A DNA stretch of 64,000 bases from Firmicutes bacterium UBA6806 (GTDB lineage Bacteria; Bacillota; Clostridia; Peptostreptococcales; Acidaminobacteraceae), in contig DKFC01000071.1 of the NCBI GenBank assembly GCA_002452745.1, positions 22,922-86,921 on the forward strand, read 5' to 3'. The position numbers were made by a program, and so were the translations under genes. The notes beneath the pieces were generated by a model. That model saw nothing but the letters and a program-made list of their open reading frames with translations. It was not told the DNA's origin and searched no databases. Below, one piece after another: positions 33,734-43,113 of this stretch; position 1 is the stretch's first letter; each line of letters begins with the position of its first letter.

Positions 33734-34147
33734 TTATTTATTACTATTTCTGTTTTTTTTGTATTTTGCTATTTGCTGACTTTTTAAGTGTTTTATTCTG
33801 TCCTCGCTTATTTTTTGATTTTGTCTTTCAAGCTCTGATTCCAACGTGACCAAGAGCTGTACTTTCTTTTGTACATCTTTGAACTCAACACGCATATCCG
33901 CATCTATATCTTGAAGCGAAGAGACATGGTTCTCCTTTAAAATAGCATTATAATACTCAAGAAACCGACTATCTATATTCAATTTTTCACTTTCCATTTC
34001 CCGATATTGCAAAGTCAAACGACTTAACTCTATTGAATTAAAAACACCTTCATATATCTTTATAATTTCTAGCTGAATTTTCAGCATCTCTTTCATTAAC
34101 TCAATTTTATTTTCTAAAACGGTTCTTACCTCATTTATCTGAGTCAT
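33734..34147 (-). CDS. Small coiled-coil flagellar-locus protein (FliT-like position)
   Basis: 137 residues, almost all helical and charged: MTQINEVRTVLENKIELM, then long amphipathic stretches (LLVTLESELERQNQ). The size and helical make-up suit a flagellar export chaperone such as FliT, and B. subtilis has fliT between fliS and hpf. Sequence similarity to FliT could not be confirmed by eye. The start ATG follows GAGGGATTG; an in-frame TTG upstream overlaps that site. There is a 100-base gap to the yjfB-like gene. Confidence 0.5.
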   Translation of the reverse strand: MTQINEVRTVLENKIELMKEMLKIQLEIIKIYEGVFNSIELSRLTLQYREMESEKLNIDSRFLEYYNAILKENHVSSLQDIDADMRVEFKDVQKKVQLLVTLESELERQNQKISEDRIKHLKSQQIAKYKKNRNSNK

Positions 34148-34246
34148 TTTACAATCCCTCAATCCATTATTATTTAAAAACGACCTGAAAATATGTCCTC
34201 TTTTTCATTAATTCAAAAGATTTCACAGATTCAAGTCGTTTACACT

Positions 34247-34426
34247 TTACACCTTAATATCGATATTTGACCCCTTGCCCGGCGTAACTGATTGTTCCAT
34301 CATCTTAACAACAGCCTCCACGGATTGGGCATCTTGATTCATAGATTTTTGTAAAATTGACACATTCAACGCCAGTTTGACACTTGTCAAATTTTGCATC
34401 TGATACGACGAAATGCTAAGTCCCAT
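34247..34426 (-). CDS. YjfB-family putative motility protein
   Basis: A 59-residue protein: MGLSISSYQMQNLTSVKLAL, then VSILQKSMNQDAQSVEAVV, and an ending SNIDIKV. This matches the short YjfB/PF14070 family: a first helix, a VSxxxLKK-like core, and a terminal IDIxV strand. It is linked to flagellar genes in Firmicutes; its role is unclear. The ATG follows GGAGGTTGTT and it is followed, 24 bases upstream on the transcript, by fliS. The size explains why it is easily missed. Confidence 0.8.
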   Translation of the reverse strand: MGLSISSYQMQNLTSVKLALNVSILQKSMNQDAQSVEAVVKMMEQSVTPGKGSNIDIKV

Positions 34427-34450
34427 AACAACCTCCTTGTGAAGAAACTA

Positions 34451-34915
34451 TTAGAATTTAATATCAAAAGCCTCTCTCCATGTTGTCTTAAAATCTTCAG
34501 CTATTTCAAGTGCCTCATTAAACAAATCAACATTTTTCTCCATATTACCCATTATCAGTTTGTGCGCAATATACTCATACAAAGCATCTAAAGAGTGACT
34601 AAGAGGAATTTCCATGTTTAGTGTGCTTCTGAGTTCATCCAAAATCGCCTGACTCCTTTGCGAATTGTAATTGACCTCTTGATAATTATTATCTTCCAAA
34701 GCAATGATTGCTTTTTTGATAAACTTCACAAGCCCATCGTATAACAGAAAAGTAAGTTCCTCAGGTTTTGCCTGCATAATTTTCTGCTCTAAATATAAAT
34801 CCACTTTTTCTTTATTCACATGCTTCTTTTGAATTTCCGTTTCTGAACTCTTTAACTCAACTGGCCTAAGAATATTCCGAGGTTTTTGATAATTATAAGG
34901 ATTATATACAGCCAT
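34451..34915 (-). CDS. fliS: Flagellar export chaperone FliS
   Basis: 154 residues. It binds the C-terminus of flagellin in the cytoplasm and prevents early polymerisation. The family core LEQKIMQAKPEELTFLLYDG near 42-61, followed by FIKKAIIALED and the C-terminal ISLSHSLDALYEY-like helix, is clear. There is a somewhat long N-terminus of about 40 residues (YNPYNYQKPRNILRPV). The ATG follows GGAGGCGTTTGA. Confidence 0.93.
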   Translation of the reverse strand: MAVYNPYNYQKPRNILRPVELKSSETEIQKKHVNKEKVDLYLEQKIMQAKPEELTFLLYDGLVKFIKKAIIALEDNNYQEVNYNSQRSQAILDELRSTLNMEIPLSHSLDALYEYIAHKLIMGNMEKNVDLFNEALEIAEDFKTTWREAFDIKF

Positions 34916-34934
34916 TCAAACGCCTCCTTTGCTT

Positions 34935-35303
34935 CTACTTTTTTTGATCAATCAAATTGCCAGTGTGATTTCGCAATGACGCCATCGCATAAGAATTAAA
35001 TTTACGTTTTGATTGAACGACCGTGTTTCGCTTCACTTTTATCTGATAAAGTTCATCTCTCGTTTCTTCGGTCAACTGCTCAAGCAACGTCTCACAAATC
35101 GCTTCTTCTTTGACAAACTGATTATATACTTCAATTGCCTTTTCATCCGACTTATCAATTTTTAGTTTAGATAAATTCATTATTAAAGGACTTCTTCTTT
35201 GAATTGACACATTTGCGACTTCAAAATCTTTTTCTTTAAGTGCACTTTTAATTAGTAATGTCTCTTCAAGAACTTCTTCAAGAATCTCAAGTATTGATTT
35301 CAT
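34935..35303 (-). CDS. Small helical flagellar-locus protein between fliD and fliS
   Basis: 122 residues, helical and charged (MKSILEILEEVLEETLLIK, then ICETLLEQLTEETRDELY). It resembles the FliT/FlgN group of export chaperones in size and character. The position after fliD suggests it serves the cap or a related protein. It is not confidently homologous to a named family. The ATG follows AAGGTGATATT. Confidence 0.5.
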   Translation of the reverse strand: MKSILEILEEVLEETLLIKSALKEKDFEVANVSIQRRSPLIMNLSKLKIDKSDEKAIEVYNQFVKEEAICETLLEQLTEETRDELYQIKVKRNTVVQSKRKFNSYAMASLRNHTGNLIDQKK

Positions 35304-35331
35304 AATATCACCTTGTATCTCAATTCACCAC

Positions 35332-37227
35332 TTATCCTAACATACTAGCCAATGAATTGCTTTGAGCCTGCATATTGGCCAAAGCTGTCTCCATCGCTGT
35401 AAACTGGCTATAATACCGTTCCTCTAAATCTGCCAAATACACAGTTAAATCGCTAATTCGGTCATCATAGTCATCCAGTTTTGACTTCAGCTCATTGCTA
35501 GACAAACTCGTGTCATTCAGCATTCCAGCCTTTTCCAACAAAATCCCTTTTTTACCCTTTGAATCCCTAGTTGTTGTGACATAGGTATCCAAGATATCAT
35601 CTAGGCGATTTCCAATACCATTTTGTTTATATCTATTGGCACTATTCGCAGTATCTGTCGCCGAATATGAAGATTTACTTGAAAATAACGCTACAACATC
35701 ATCATATTTTGATTCCACACTTGATTTAAGTTTTTCTTCGTTAACCGTTAATTTCCCGTGATCAAGATATGAACTGCTTGATATTCCTATATCTGACAAT
35801 CGAATGTTTACACCTTCAATTGGATCTACCATTGCATTTCTCACTGCTGTTAAAAAAGAATCCAGTTCTGATGCCCCTTTCAGCAGGCCCTTTTTAGCTT
35901 TCGCTTCCCACTTGGTCACTTCATCTTCAGTCATTGCATCTTTTTCATCATCAGTCAGCGGTTGATAATCTCTGTCATAGGCTTCTGTATATTTTGAGTA
36001 TATTGAATCAATCAGTTCATTGTACTCTTTGACAAAATTTGATATATTGGTAACCATTGAACTAGAATCAACAGAAACGTTGATATCAATTGCTTGTGCA
36101 GACACAGAATTGAGCGTAAATCCAATTCCATCCAAAGCAAATGAATTACTGCTTTGAACGACTTCCACTCCATTGATGCTGAGTAATGCGTTTTTCCCTT
36201 CAACGCGATTCAAACTGCTATCAGACAAATCCGTTACATTGAACAATTTTGACAAGAAGGCATCTGCCGCTGATCCCGTCTCAACGCTCACGTTATTAGC
36301 TGTCCCATCCTTATTTGACTTCATAACAAACGCATCTGTAAGTGAGTTATAAGTCATTGTGACGCCTGCCCCAGAATTATTGATCTTTGAAAGCATTGTA
36401 TCAATTGTATCTGTTTCGCTGAGTGAAATATCAACTCCATTAATTTGAACCCCAGTCAAATCAGAAGCCGTAACACCAAATAAATCAGACAAGCTCTTGC
36501 TTTTATAGTCCACTGAACTCACACTGCTTCCAAATCCTAAAGCGCTCATGCTTTCAGTATTTGTATCATATGTCATCAGCTTGATAGTTGATCCAACTTT
36601 GTCGAACTTGAGCTCTCCTCCAGCAGTTACAGAAACAACATCTTGGAATTCACTCCCAAAAGCAGCTCCAATTTTCTCATTCAGTTTTGTCTTGAGTTCA
36701 TCAGTTGTGGTAATGCTAGCAAGTTCAGATTGAGTTACTTTTATTTTTTTTGAACTAGAGCCCACTACCATGCTAACTTCAAAATCTTTTCCCGAAAGAC
36801 CGGATTTAAATGTTGCCAAGTCAAAGCCTTCGGTTTCAATACCCCTTAAGTCAACTGAATTTCCAGACCATGTATCCTTAGATGCAAGCTGTGTAATTTT
36901 ATCAATTACAGCTGACTTTGCCGACGAAGCACTTGCCACAACGGAAACTGCTGACGTTGCCACACCATTGCTCTTAACGCTATATGAAAATTGAGCAAAC
37001 GAACTCGATGAAGCAATGTTTGAACTTGGCTTTAATGTATTAAAATATTTATTTTGAAGATTTCTCATGCTTGTGATAATTTCACGATAGGCATCCTGAG
37101 TCCATTCGACTTTTTGTCTTTGTTTTTTCACATTGTCCAGTCGTGTTGTTTCAACTTTCATCAAATCAGTTACTAACTGTTCTGTATCAAACCCCGATAC
37201 AATTCCTGTAACTCTCGTTGTTCCCAT
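35332..37227 (-). CDS. fliD: Flagellar filament cap protein FliD
   Basis: 631 residues, HAP2. The N-terminal signature VTGIVSGFDTEQLVTDLMKV and KQRQKVEWTQDAYREI are intact, and the C-terminal coiled coil (LDDYDDRISDLTVYLADLEE) and ending MQAQSNSLASMLG are characteristic. The central part is Ser/Thr-rich. It is secreted through the flagellar export apparatus without a signal peptide, and caps the growing filament. The ATG follows AAAAGGAGGGCATTAG. It follows flaG. Confidence 0.96.
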   Translation of the reverse strand: MGTTRVTGIVSGFDTEQLVTDLMKVETTRLDNVKKQRQKVEWTQDAYREIITSMRNLQNKYFNTLKPSSNIASSSSFAQFSYSVKSNGVATSAVSVVASASSAKSAVIDKITQLASKDTWSGNSVDLRGIETEGFDLATFKSGLSGKDFEVSMVVGSSSKKIKVTQSELASITTTDELKTKLNEKIGAAFGSEFQDVVSVTAGGELKFDKVGSTIKLMTYDTNTESMSALGFGSSVSSVDYKSKSLSDLFGVTASDLTGVQINGVDISLSETDTIDTMLSKINNSGAGVTMTYNSLTDAFVMKSNKDGTANNVSVETGSAADAFLSKLFNVTDLSDSSLNRVEGKNALLSINGVEVVQSSNSFALDGIGFTLNSVSAQAIDINVSVDSSSMVTNISNFVKEYNELIDSIYSKYTEAYDRDYQPLTDDEKDAMTEDEVTKWEAKAKKGLLKGASELDSFLTAVRNAMVDPIEGVNIRLSDIGISSSSYLDHGKLTVNEEKLKSSVESKYDDVVALFSSKSSYSATDTANSANRYKQNGIGNRLDDILDTYVTTTRDSKGKKGILLEKAGMLNDTSLSSNELKSKLDDYDDRISDLTVYLADLEERYYSQFTAMETALANMQAQSNSLASMLG

Positions 37228-37270
37228 CTAATGCCCTCCTTTTCTGACGTCATACCTTTATTCAAGTACC

Positions 37271-37672
37271 TTATCCGCGACCATCTACAAAGAGTCCTAC
37301 CATCTCCCACATTTTAGCGACCATGTCCTGAATCCTCTTTGGCGGAAATTCACAGATGATTTCATTTGTTTTTGTATCTCTTATTGTATACATAATTGTA
37401 TGTGTCACTTCATGTACGGTTCTCTCAATAACACGATCAAATGTAGCAAGCGACTTGTTGGCTTGATCAATAGATTTGTTCAACAATTCCTCATCTGAAG
37501 AGGCTTCGCCAGAATCCTTCATTTTCTTTTCAAATTCATCTGCTTCCACGGGGGCCTTTTTATCCGTACTTTCAGCTGTTTTAATTGCTTTTGCAGCAAC
37601 TGGTTTAATAGAAGTCTCCGTATTTGAACTAACTCCTTGACCTATATTAAAATTAGCGTTTTCTATCCTCAA
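37271..37672 (-). CDS. flaG: FlaG family flagellar protein
   Basis: 133 residues. After a variable, Ala/Lys-rich N-terminus the family core runs TIMYTIRDTKTNEIICEFPP and RIQDMVAKMWEMVGLFVD. FlaG proteins affect filament length and are usually next to fliD, as here. I favour a TTG start eight bases after GGGAG; a GTG three codons upstream abuts that site. A perfect sigma-D promoter stands just upstream, so flaG and fliD and perhaps the chaperones form a late operon separate from the island. Confidence 0.85.
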   Translation of the reverse strand: MRIENANFNIGQGVSSNTETSIKPVAAKAIKTAESTDKKAPVEADEFEKKMKDSGEASSDEELLNKSIDQANKSLATFDRVIERTVHEVTHTIMYTIRDTKTNEIICEFPPKRIQDMVAKMWEMVGLFVDGRG

Positions 37673-37707
37673 CTCGTCCACTCCCTTCTACATATTTTAT
37701 ATACAAG

Positions 37708-37734
37708 TTATCGGCGTATTATCAAATATCTTTA
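37708..37734 (-). promoter_or_regulatory. Sigma-D promoter of flaG-fliD
   Basis: TAAA, 15-base spacer, GCCGATAA on the minus strand: an exact match to the sigma-28 consensus. Confidence 0.88.
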
Positions 37735-37790
37735 GGCAATTATCTGTTAATTCTGTCTATCTTACTATTTTTTTTATAAAATCTAAACAC

Positions 37791-39308
37791 TTAAAAAACC
37801 CACGGGACATCGTCCTCTCCGTGCAATTTTAATATATTAAAACCCATTTCCCTGTAGCTTGACAGACTTTGATAAATTTCTTCATCAAAATTATAATTCG
37901 AAATAATAACAACATCTGGCTTCAATATCGGAATTTCAGTTGGATTATAAATCTGATATCCATTTAACGTTTCGCCCCACTTTGAGGCATTGCTGTCAAA
38001 AAGCATGAGTTCAAAGCCGGGTTCACCAAAAAAATGCTTGTACAATTCAATGACTTTAGCAGTATACCCTCCCGAAGTATAAAACGCCACCTTTTTTATA
38101 TTCTGTCTATTTATTAGTGAATCAAGCCTATCTCTCCAGGCGGTTAGAGAAGCTGAGGAAGTTTTAATCATTTGATTAACATCCTCTAATCTTGAAATAA
38201 TCGGCAAATGTTGCGTACACACTTTTTCACATTGTCCACATTTTATACACTCATTTTCATCCGTTTCAACAATTACCCTAAAATCCATAACCAATTTTCT
38301 AAGAACCGAAATTCTCCTAATCAATTCTGCTTCTGAACGTCCATACATGCTGTCTAACTGCTTAAAAAAAGTCATGTTATACGACTGCATAAATTCTGGA
38401 ATTTTAATTTTTCTAGGGCATACTTCTCTGCAATAGCCACAGCCAGTACAAATCGAACTCATTTGAATTTTTCCTGATTTAATTAAATCAATTCGCTCAT
38501 GGTCATCAGCTGTTTTAGATTCGATGGTCTGAATATTTTGATTTAACTCCTCTTCATTATTAATCCCCAAGATTATACTTGTGACCTTCTCGTTGCCGTG
38601 GATAAATCTTAAAGCTGTGTCTACGATATTTTTATCTGTCTTATATTTGTAAGGCGCAAAAAAATCCTCATTTTGAGGGATTATGCCTCCGGCAAGGGGG
38701 TTCATTACAGTTACCCCCATTTTTTTATTGTGAGCAGCGTCAATTACAAGGTCCATCTGTTTGAAATTCAAGAGATTATATGACACGGTTATGCCTTCGA
38801 ATAACCCCTCTTCAATAATTTTCAACGCAGTTTCAGAAGAGGCATGGTTAGAAAACACAATATGATCTATAAGCCCTCTTTCCTTTGCTTTCAGTGCGCC
38901 CTCATAAGCTCCGCCTTTTTTGATAATATCTCTATAATGAGTTTCATCCATAATAGACCACATATAAAAAAAATGAATCTTGTCCACATCAAGGCTTTTG
39001 AGCGAACGCTCGATTCGCCTCAACACGTCATCAGACGAGTTTTCTTGAAAACTTGAAGATTTTGAGGTGACGTAATACGGTTGTTTCATTTCTCTAAAGG
39101 CTCTTTTGTAGATGCTCTCACATTGTGATTTCGCATAATTATGTGCAATATCAAAATAGTTTACGCCCAGTTGAGAGGCTTTTACAATTAATTCGGAACA
39201 TTTGACCAATCCTGATTCATTATCCAAATCTTTAGGATTAAATCTAGTGCTTCCAAAGCTCATCTCTGATATTAACTTTCCTGTCGCTCCATAAATTCTA
39301 TATTCCAA
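37791..39308 (-). CDS. Aldo/keto reductase-ferredoxin-Rossmann fusion protein
   Basis: 505 residues. Residues 1-270 form an aldo/keto reductase barrel with Asp and Tyr in VNYFDIAHNYAKSQ and Lys in YYVTSKSS, but the usual catalytic His is Trp (HFFYMWSI). Two [4Fe-4S] motifs follow, CTGCGYCREVCP near 288 and CIKCGQCEKVC near 355; the last part (about 400-505) is a Rossmann-like module (YTSGGYTAKVI, LFDSNASKWGETLNGY) also seen in other island proteins. It probably reduces a sugar or carbonyl in flagellin modification using ferredoxin-derived electrons. The start is TTG, after GGAGGCAGC. It is the last island gene. The reaction is unknown. Confidence 0.8.
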   Translation of the reverse strand: MEYRIYGATGKLISEMSFGSTRFNPKDLDNESGLVKCSELIVKASQLGVNYFDIAHNYAKSQCESIYKRAFREMKQPYYVTSKSSSFQENSSDDVLRRIERSLKSLDVDKIHFFYMWSIMDETHYRDIIKKGGAYEGALKAKERGLIDHIVFSNHASSETALKIIEEGLFEGITVSYNLLNFKQMDLVIDAAHNKKMGVTVMNPLAGGIIPQNEDFFAPYKYKTDKNIVDTALRFIHGNEKVTSIILGINNEEELNQNIQTIESKTADDHERIDLIKSGKIQMSSICTGCGYCREVCPRKIKIPEFMQSYNMTFFKQLDSMYGRSEAELIRRISVLRKLVMDFRVIVETDENECIKCGQCEKVCTQHLPIISRLEDVNQMIKTSSASLTAWRDRLDSLINRQNIKKVAFYTSGGYTAKVIELYKHFFGEPGFELMLFDSNASKWGETLNGYQIYNPTEIPILKPDVVIISNYNFDEEIYQSLSSYREMGFNILKLHGEDDVPWVF

Positions 39309-39392
39309 GCTGCCTCCAGTAAAAAATTCACAAAATTATTTTAAACTAGCCACATCCCTATTTTAAGCTAGCCATATCGCCTTACTGACCAT

Positions 39393-40508
39393 CTATTTTA
39401 CATATGCGTATAACTTTTTCCACTTGTGCTTAACGATATAATTTGGATTTGCTTTCATTATAATCTCCTCTAAAACTTGAGGATCATCTTTAAAGTGATA
39501 AGTACAAATTGCTAATCTCGGTGCCATTTTAGAAAGTGTTTTCACTGCACCAAGAAGCATATATCTTTCAGCTCCTTCAATATCAGCTTTTATAAAATCA
39601 ACTTTTTCAATTTTATGATTGATTACAAAATCATCAATTGTAATCGTTTCTACCGTTTCATATTTTTCGTACCCATCCTTAGAAATAATTGTATTCATAC
39701 TGCTTTCCACTATTGTATTTGCAACATCCCAATCCGGCGACATCGCAAGTTCTGCAACCCCAGTCTTATCTGACAAGGCATAATTGCAAGGCACTATTTT
39801 ATTATTATAATAATCACTGCAAATTTTTAAATCATCATAAAGCCTTTTGGTTGGTTCAAAGGCATATGAGACACATCCTTTCGAAGCTGCAATACAAGAA
39901 AAGAGCCCCAAATTAGCGCCGCAGTCAAATACGACATCTCCCTCTTTCAATAACACTTGATCAAATTGATAAGGGCCTTCTGACCACATTGAAACATCAG
40001 AAAAAATATCTCCCATAACTAAATCATTCATCTCTATAAGCACTGATTTAAAATCAACCTCATCCATTTTAAGAGGATTTCTTATATGAGTTCCGTTTAG
40101 ATTAATCATTGCCTCTTCAAGACTTACATCGTGCAATTCAAATATTTTCAAATAATAATATGACAATAGTGCATTTTGATAATCTAAGGTTGCTCTCACT
40201 ACATCCTTGTAACCATGTCTGCTCAATCCTTCTTCTACAGAGTCCCAGTGTTTGCTGTCCAATGTCAAAATAATAGTGGTGTTATCTGGATCAAATGGAA
40301 GCGATTCAACCTCATAAACTGGCATTCCATTAAATTCTATACTGCCATTTTCGGTTTTTGTTACACAATAACACGAAATAAACGCTTCCATAATCCTTCC
40401 AATAAAATTGCCAATACTCCCTGTTCCATATAGAACCAGATTCTTGTTGGAACTCTGTAATATTTTAAGAATTTCTTCTCCTTGTTTTGCGTACTCATAA
40501 AATAGCAT
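39393..40508 (-). CDS. FkbM-family methyltransferase with N-terminal Rossmann-like module
   Basis: 371 residues. The N-terminal part (YGTGSIGNFIGRIMEAF, NLVLY) is a Rossmann-like domain. From about 190 lies a SAM-dependent methyltransferase of the FkbM type: VFDCGANLGLFSCIAA (motif I), then FEPTKRLYDDL, then IEKVDFIKADIEGAERYML. FkbM enzymes methylate sugar hydroxyls. The start is the ATG after AGGAAGGACTATAAG; an upstream ATG has a poor site. In this island it could O-methylate the flagellin glycan. Confidence 0.83.
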   Translation of the reverse strand: MLFYEYAKQGEEILKILQSSNKNLVLYGTGSIGNFIGRIMEAFISCYCVTKTENGSIEFNGMPVYEVESLPFDPDNTTIILTLDSKHWDSVEEGLSRHGYKDVVRATLDYQNALLSYYYLKIFELHDVSLEEAMINLNGTHIRNPLKMDEVDFKSVLIEMNDLVMGDIFSDVSMWSEGPYQFDQVLLKEGDVVFDCGANLGLFSCIAASKGCVSYAFEPTKRLYDDLKICSDYYNNKIVPCNYALSDKTGVAELAMSPDWDVANTIVESSMNTIISKDGYEKYETVETITIDDFVINHKIEKVDFIKADIEGAERYMLLGAVKTLSKMAPRLAICTYHFKDDPQVLEEIIMKANPNYIVKHKWKKLYAYVK

Positions 40509-40571
40509 CTTATAGTCCTTCCTACTGTACTTATCCCATAGTATCAATCAAAAATTCTTTCCTTAAAAGTC

Positions 40572-42257
40572 TTATAAAGACAATGGCAACTTAAAGTACA
40601 CTGCATAATTGCGCCACGTTGTATCACTTTGAACAATTTGATTGTATCTCACTCGAGCCAGTTCCGTTTCATCGCTTTGTATATCTAACTTTTGCAGGCA
40701 TTGATAATAATAATAGTGGGCAAAAGCGTGGTTGGGATAATTTCCTAGTATCGCTTTAAATCGTTCCATAGCCAAATGATATTTTCCCATCCGCATATAC
40801 GGATTGTGTACAAAATTGACATCAAGATTTATTGTATAGCGCACTTCTCCATTGAGATGTTCCGCTAAATTTTGATTTTCAAAATTTTGATTAAAAAAAG
40901 AGATTTGTCCAGGATTATATTCGGTAAGCTGACCCGATGAAAGTACCGTTTCCAGCAACCGGCTTCCTGAAATCGGTGTAGGTGTAGATATGGACGCCCA
41001 GTGAAAACCTGCAGACCTTAGGAAGATAAGTGATTCATCAATATCTTCAGCCGTTTCAGTTAAAAATCCAACCACCAAAAAAACCCTTACAAAGATATCG
41101 GTGTCCTGAAACAACTCAAAAACACGCTTTGCTTTATCAATTGATAAAGGTTTTCGAATAATTTCCCTCAAGACTCTCTCTGATCCTGATTCCAGTGCCA
41201 ATTGAACTTCTTTAACATGATTGCGAACCATGCAGTCCACAAGTTCTTTTGTAATCGGTGCAATTGCAAGACCATTTGGAAATCGAATATCCAAATTTTT
41301 ATTCCCCGCATAATCACACAATTCAATAACTCTATCCACATTAAAAAGAAAATGGTCATCTATAAATCCAATTGTCGTTACTTGGTGGTTATCAACCCAA
41401 TAATCAATTTCCTGCTTAATTCGCTCCACTGAATTGAATCTCATCTTTTGATCGTGAACACTTTTAGATGCACAAAAAATGCAGTTATAAGGGCATCCTC
41501 TAGAAGTCATAATCACAGCTTGTTTATTAAATGAATGTTCTGAATCTAAAATATTGTTATGAAGCGTTAAAATTCCAGAACCATACTTTGAAAAAAAAGC
41601 CTCATAGTCATACATCGGAATATCATCTAAATTCTCAATCAAAATTTTTGACAAAGATGCTGAACGCAAACATTTTAATTTTGTCGCAAACCAATCACAA
41701 GTTTCAACATAATTAAACGGGTTTTCAGATTTCACAAGCTGAGAAAATGGAATTTCCCCTTCTCCTAAGCATATTGCATCCATAAAACTATTTTCATCTT
41801 TTAAAATAGTCTCATACAAATTATTGGTTGGATGCCCGCCTGCTATCAACAGCACCGACTTGTCTTTTTGCTTTATGAGCTCACTTAACTTCAGCAGTGT
41901 TGGCACTGACTTGTCAAATAAGGTAGATATGCCTATTATATCTGGTTTAAAAGCATCCATTTCTTTTTCTATGCTAGAAAAAATAAACGTTTCAAAGTCA
42001 TTCACAATTTCCATCAATTTTGAATCCAGATCACCGCTTGTAATTTTTAACATAAACTCAGTATTTAAATCTATAATACTCGTTTCGACAAAATCACACT
42101 TGCTCTTTACGTATGACTCAATTGATAAAATTCCCAAAGGCAAATTGCTCGACCCAAATAATTCTGTGATATTTTTCACTTGGCTTTTCGCCAGTTCCGT
42201 TAGGCTTTCCAAATTATGACTCAGATTAGAAATTAATAAAATCTTTTTCTTACTCAT
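40572..42257 (-). CDS. Radical SAM protein with B12-binding-like N-terminus and C-terminal TPR-like part
   Basis: 561 residues. The N-terminal part resembles a cobalamin-binding fold (LPLGILSIESYVKS, ICLGEGEIPFSQLV), but the usual DxHxxG motif is not seen. The radical SAM core has CPYNCIFCAS near 265. The C-terminal part (MRMGKYHLAMERFKAILG and on) has TPR-like helices. Enzymes of this layout methylate unreactive carbons or form thioethers, but without the DxHxxG His a cobalamin-dependent reaction is uncertain. It lies in the flagellin-modification island; its substrate is unknown. The ATG follows AGGTGTT. Confidence 0.8.
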   Translation of the reverse strand: MSKKKILLISNLSHNLESLTELAKSQVKNITELFGSSNLPLGILSIESYVKSKCDFVETSIIDLNTEFMLKITSGDLDSKLMEIVNDFETFIFSSIEKEMDAFKPDIIGISTLFDKSVPTLLKLSELIKQKDKSVLLIAGGHPTNNLYETILKDENSFMDAICLGEGEIPFSQLVKSENPFNYVETCDWFATKLKCLRSASLSKILIENLDDIPMYDYEAFFSKYGSGILTLHNNILDSEHSFNKQAVIMTSRGCPYNCIFCASKSVHDQKMRFNSVERIKQEIDYWVDNHQVTTIGFIDDHFLFNVDRVIELCDYAGNKNLDIRFPNGLAIAPITKELVDCMVRNHVKEVQLALESGSERVLREIIRKPLSIDKAKRVFELFQDTDIFVRVFLVVGFLTETAEDIDESLIFLRSAGFHWASISTPTPISGSRLLETVLSSGQLTEYNPGQISFFNQNFENQNLAEHLNGEVRYTINLDVNFVHNPYMRMGKYHLAMERFKAILGNYPNHAFAHYYYYQCLQKLDIQSDETELARVRYNQIVQSDTTWRNYAVYFKLPLSL

Positions 42258-42262
42258 AACAC

Positions 42263-43054
42263 CTACACCTGTTCAGCAGCTGGATATCGCTTGCTTTTCT
42301 TAGAATCAAACCCATTGCAAACCCGACAGGCTTTCAACGGCTTTGTATTAAACCCCTTTGCAATTTCTTTCTTTTTTTCAAGGGTCATATCATCATTTCT
42401 CAAATCTACATACTCATCACAGGGTATATCAATCATTTCCAAATCCAAAGCAAATAATGAACGGATGCAATTGTGAAGTTTCCCATTGTATACATGCAAA
42501 TTTTTCATAGAAATTTGCCAGCAATTATCAAAGACCTCTTTTAATTCCGACTCGCTGTAGCCTCTATCCTCAAAATCACCACTATCAACCCATCCGCCAT
42601 AGTGCTGCATATCTCCAAAAAAAGCCTTTGTGACATAAGGAATGTGCATTTTTGTAAAAATTTTTTCAATATCTCTTATTTTATAAGATAAGTCACCATA
42701 GTCGCTTAACTGCACTTCAAATAAATTGGAATTTTCACTTAAAAGTGCTAATGTCTTGTCATTTGGGATTATCGTTCCATTTGACATCAAAATAATTTTA
42801 TCAAATTTTTCTTTATACTTTAATGCCTCCTCCAAAATCAAGTGCATATCAGGATGAATAAAAAGTTCTCCACCGACAAATTGCAGCCATTCGATTCTAT
42901 CATAAATCTGAAAAGCGCCTTTTATATCTTCAAAAATTATTTTTTTATCCAAAATAGGTGGATTTTCGTACATCGTAATGCAATTGCAACACAATTTGCA
43001 GTTCAATGTACATTTTAATGTTACTATTATCGCAAGTCTTCTCGCTTCAAGCAT
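42263..43054 (-). CDS. Radical SAM protein (paralogue of the 44.1-kb one)
   Basis: 263 residues. The radical SAM motif is CTLNCKLCCN near 15-24, followed by GGELFIHPDMH near 61-71. After the core there are several Cys residues: FDNCWQI, LHNCIRS and CRVCNGFD, which could hold an auxiliary iron-sulfur cluster as in twitch/SPASM proteins. The block QHYGGWVDSGDFEDRGY near residues 150-166 is shared with the paralogue, as is the ending PAAEQV. The substrate is unknown. The ATG follows GGGAGGGACTTC. It is followed six bases later by the B12-like radical SAM gene. Confidence 0.83.
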   Translation of the reverse strand: MLEARRLAIIVTLKCTLNCKLCCNCITMYENPPILDKKIIFEDIKGAFQIYDRIEWLQFVGGELFIHPDMHLILEEALKYKEKFDKIILMSNGTIIPNDKTLALLSENSNLFEVQLSDYGDLSYKIRDIEKIFTKMHIPYVTKAFFGDMQHYGGWVDSGDFEDRGYSESELKEVFDNCWQISMKNLHVYNGKLHNCIRSLFALDLEMIDIPCDEYVDLRNDDMTLEKKKEIAKGFNTKPLKACRVCNGFDSKKSKRYPAAEQV

Positions 43055-43113
43055 GAAGTCCCTCCCTTATCAAATTGACAACTATTAATAGCGACTGTTA
43101 TCTCTCTGTTCTC

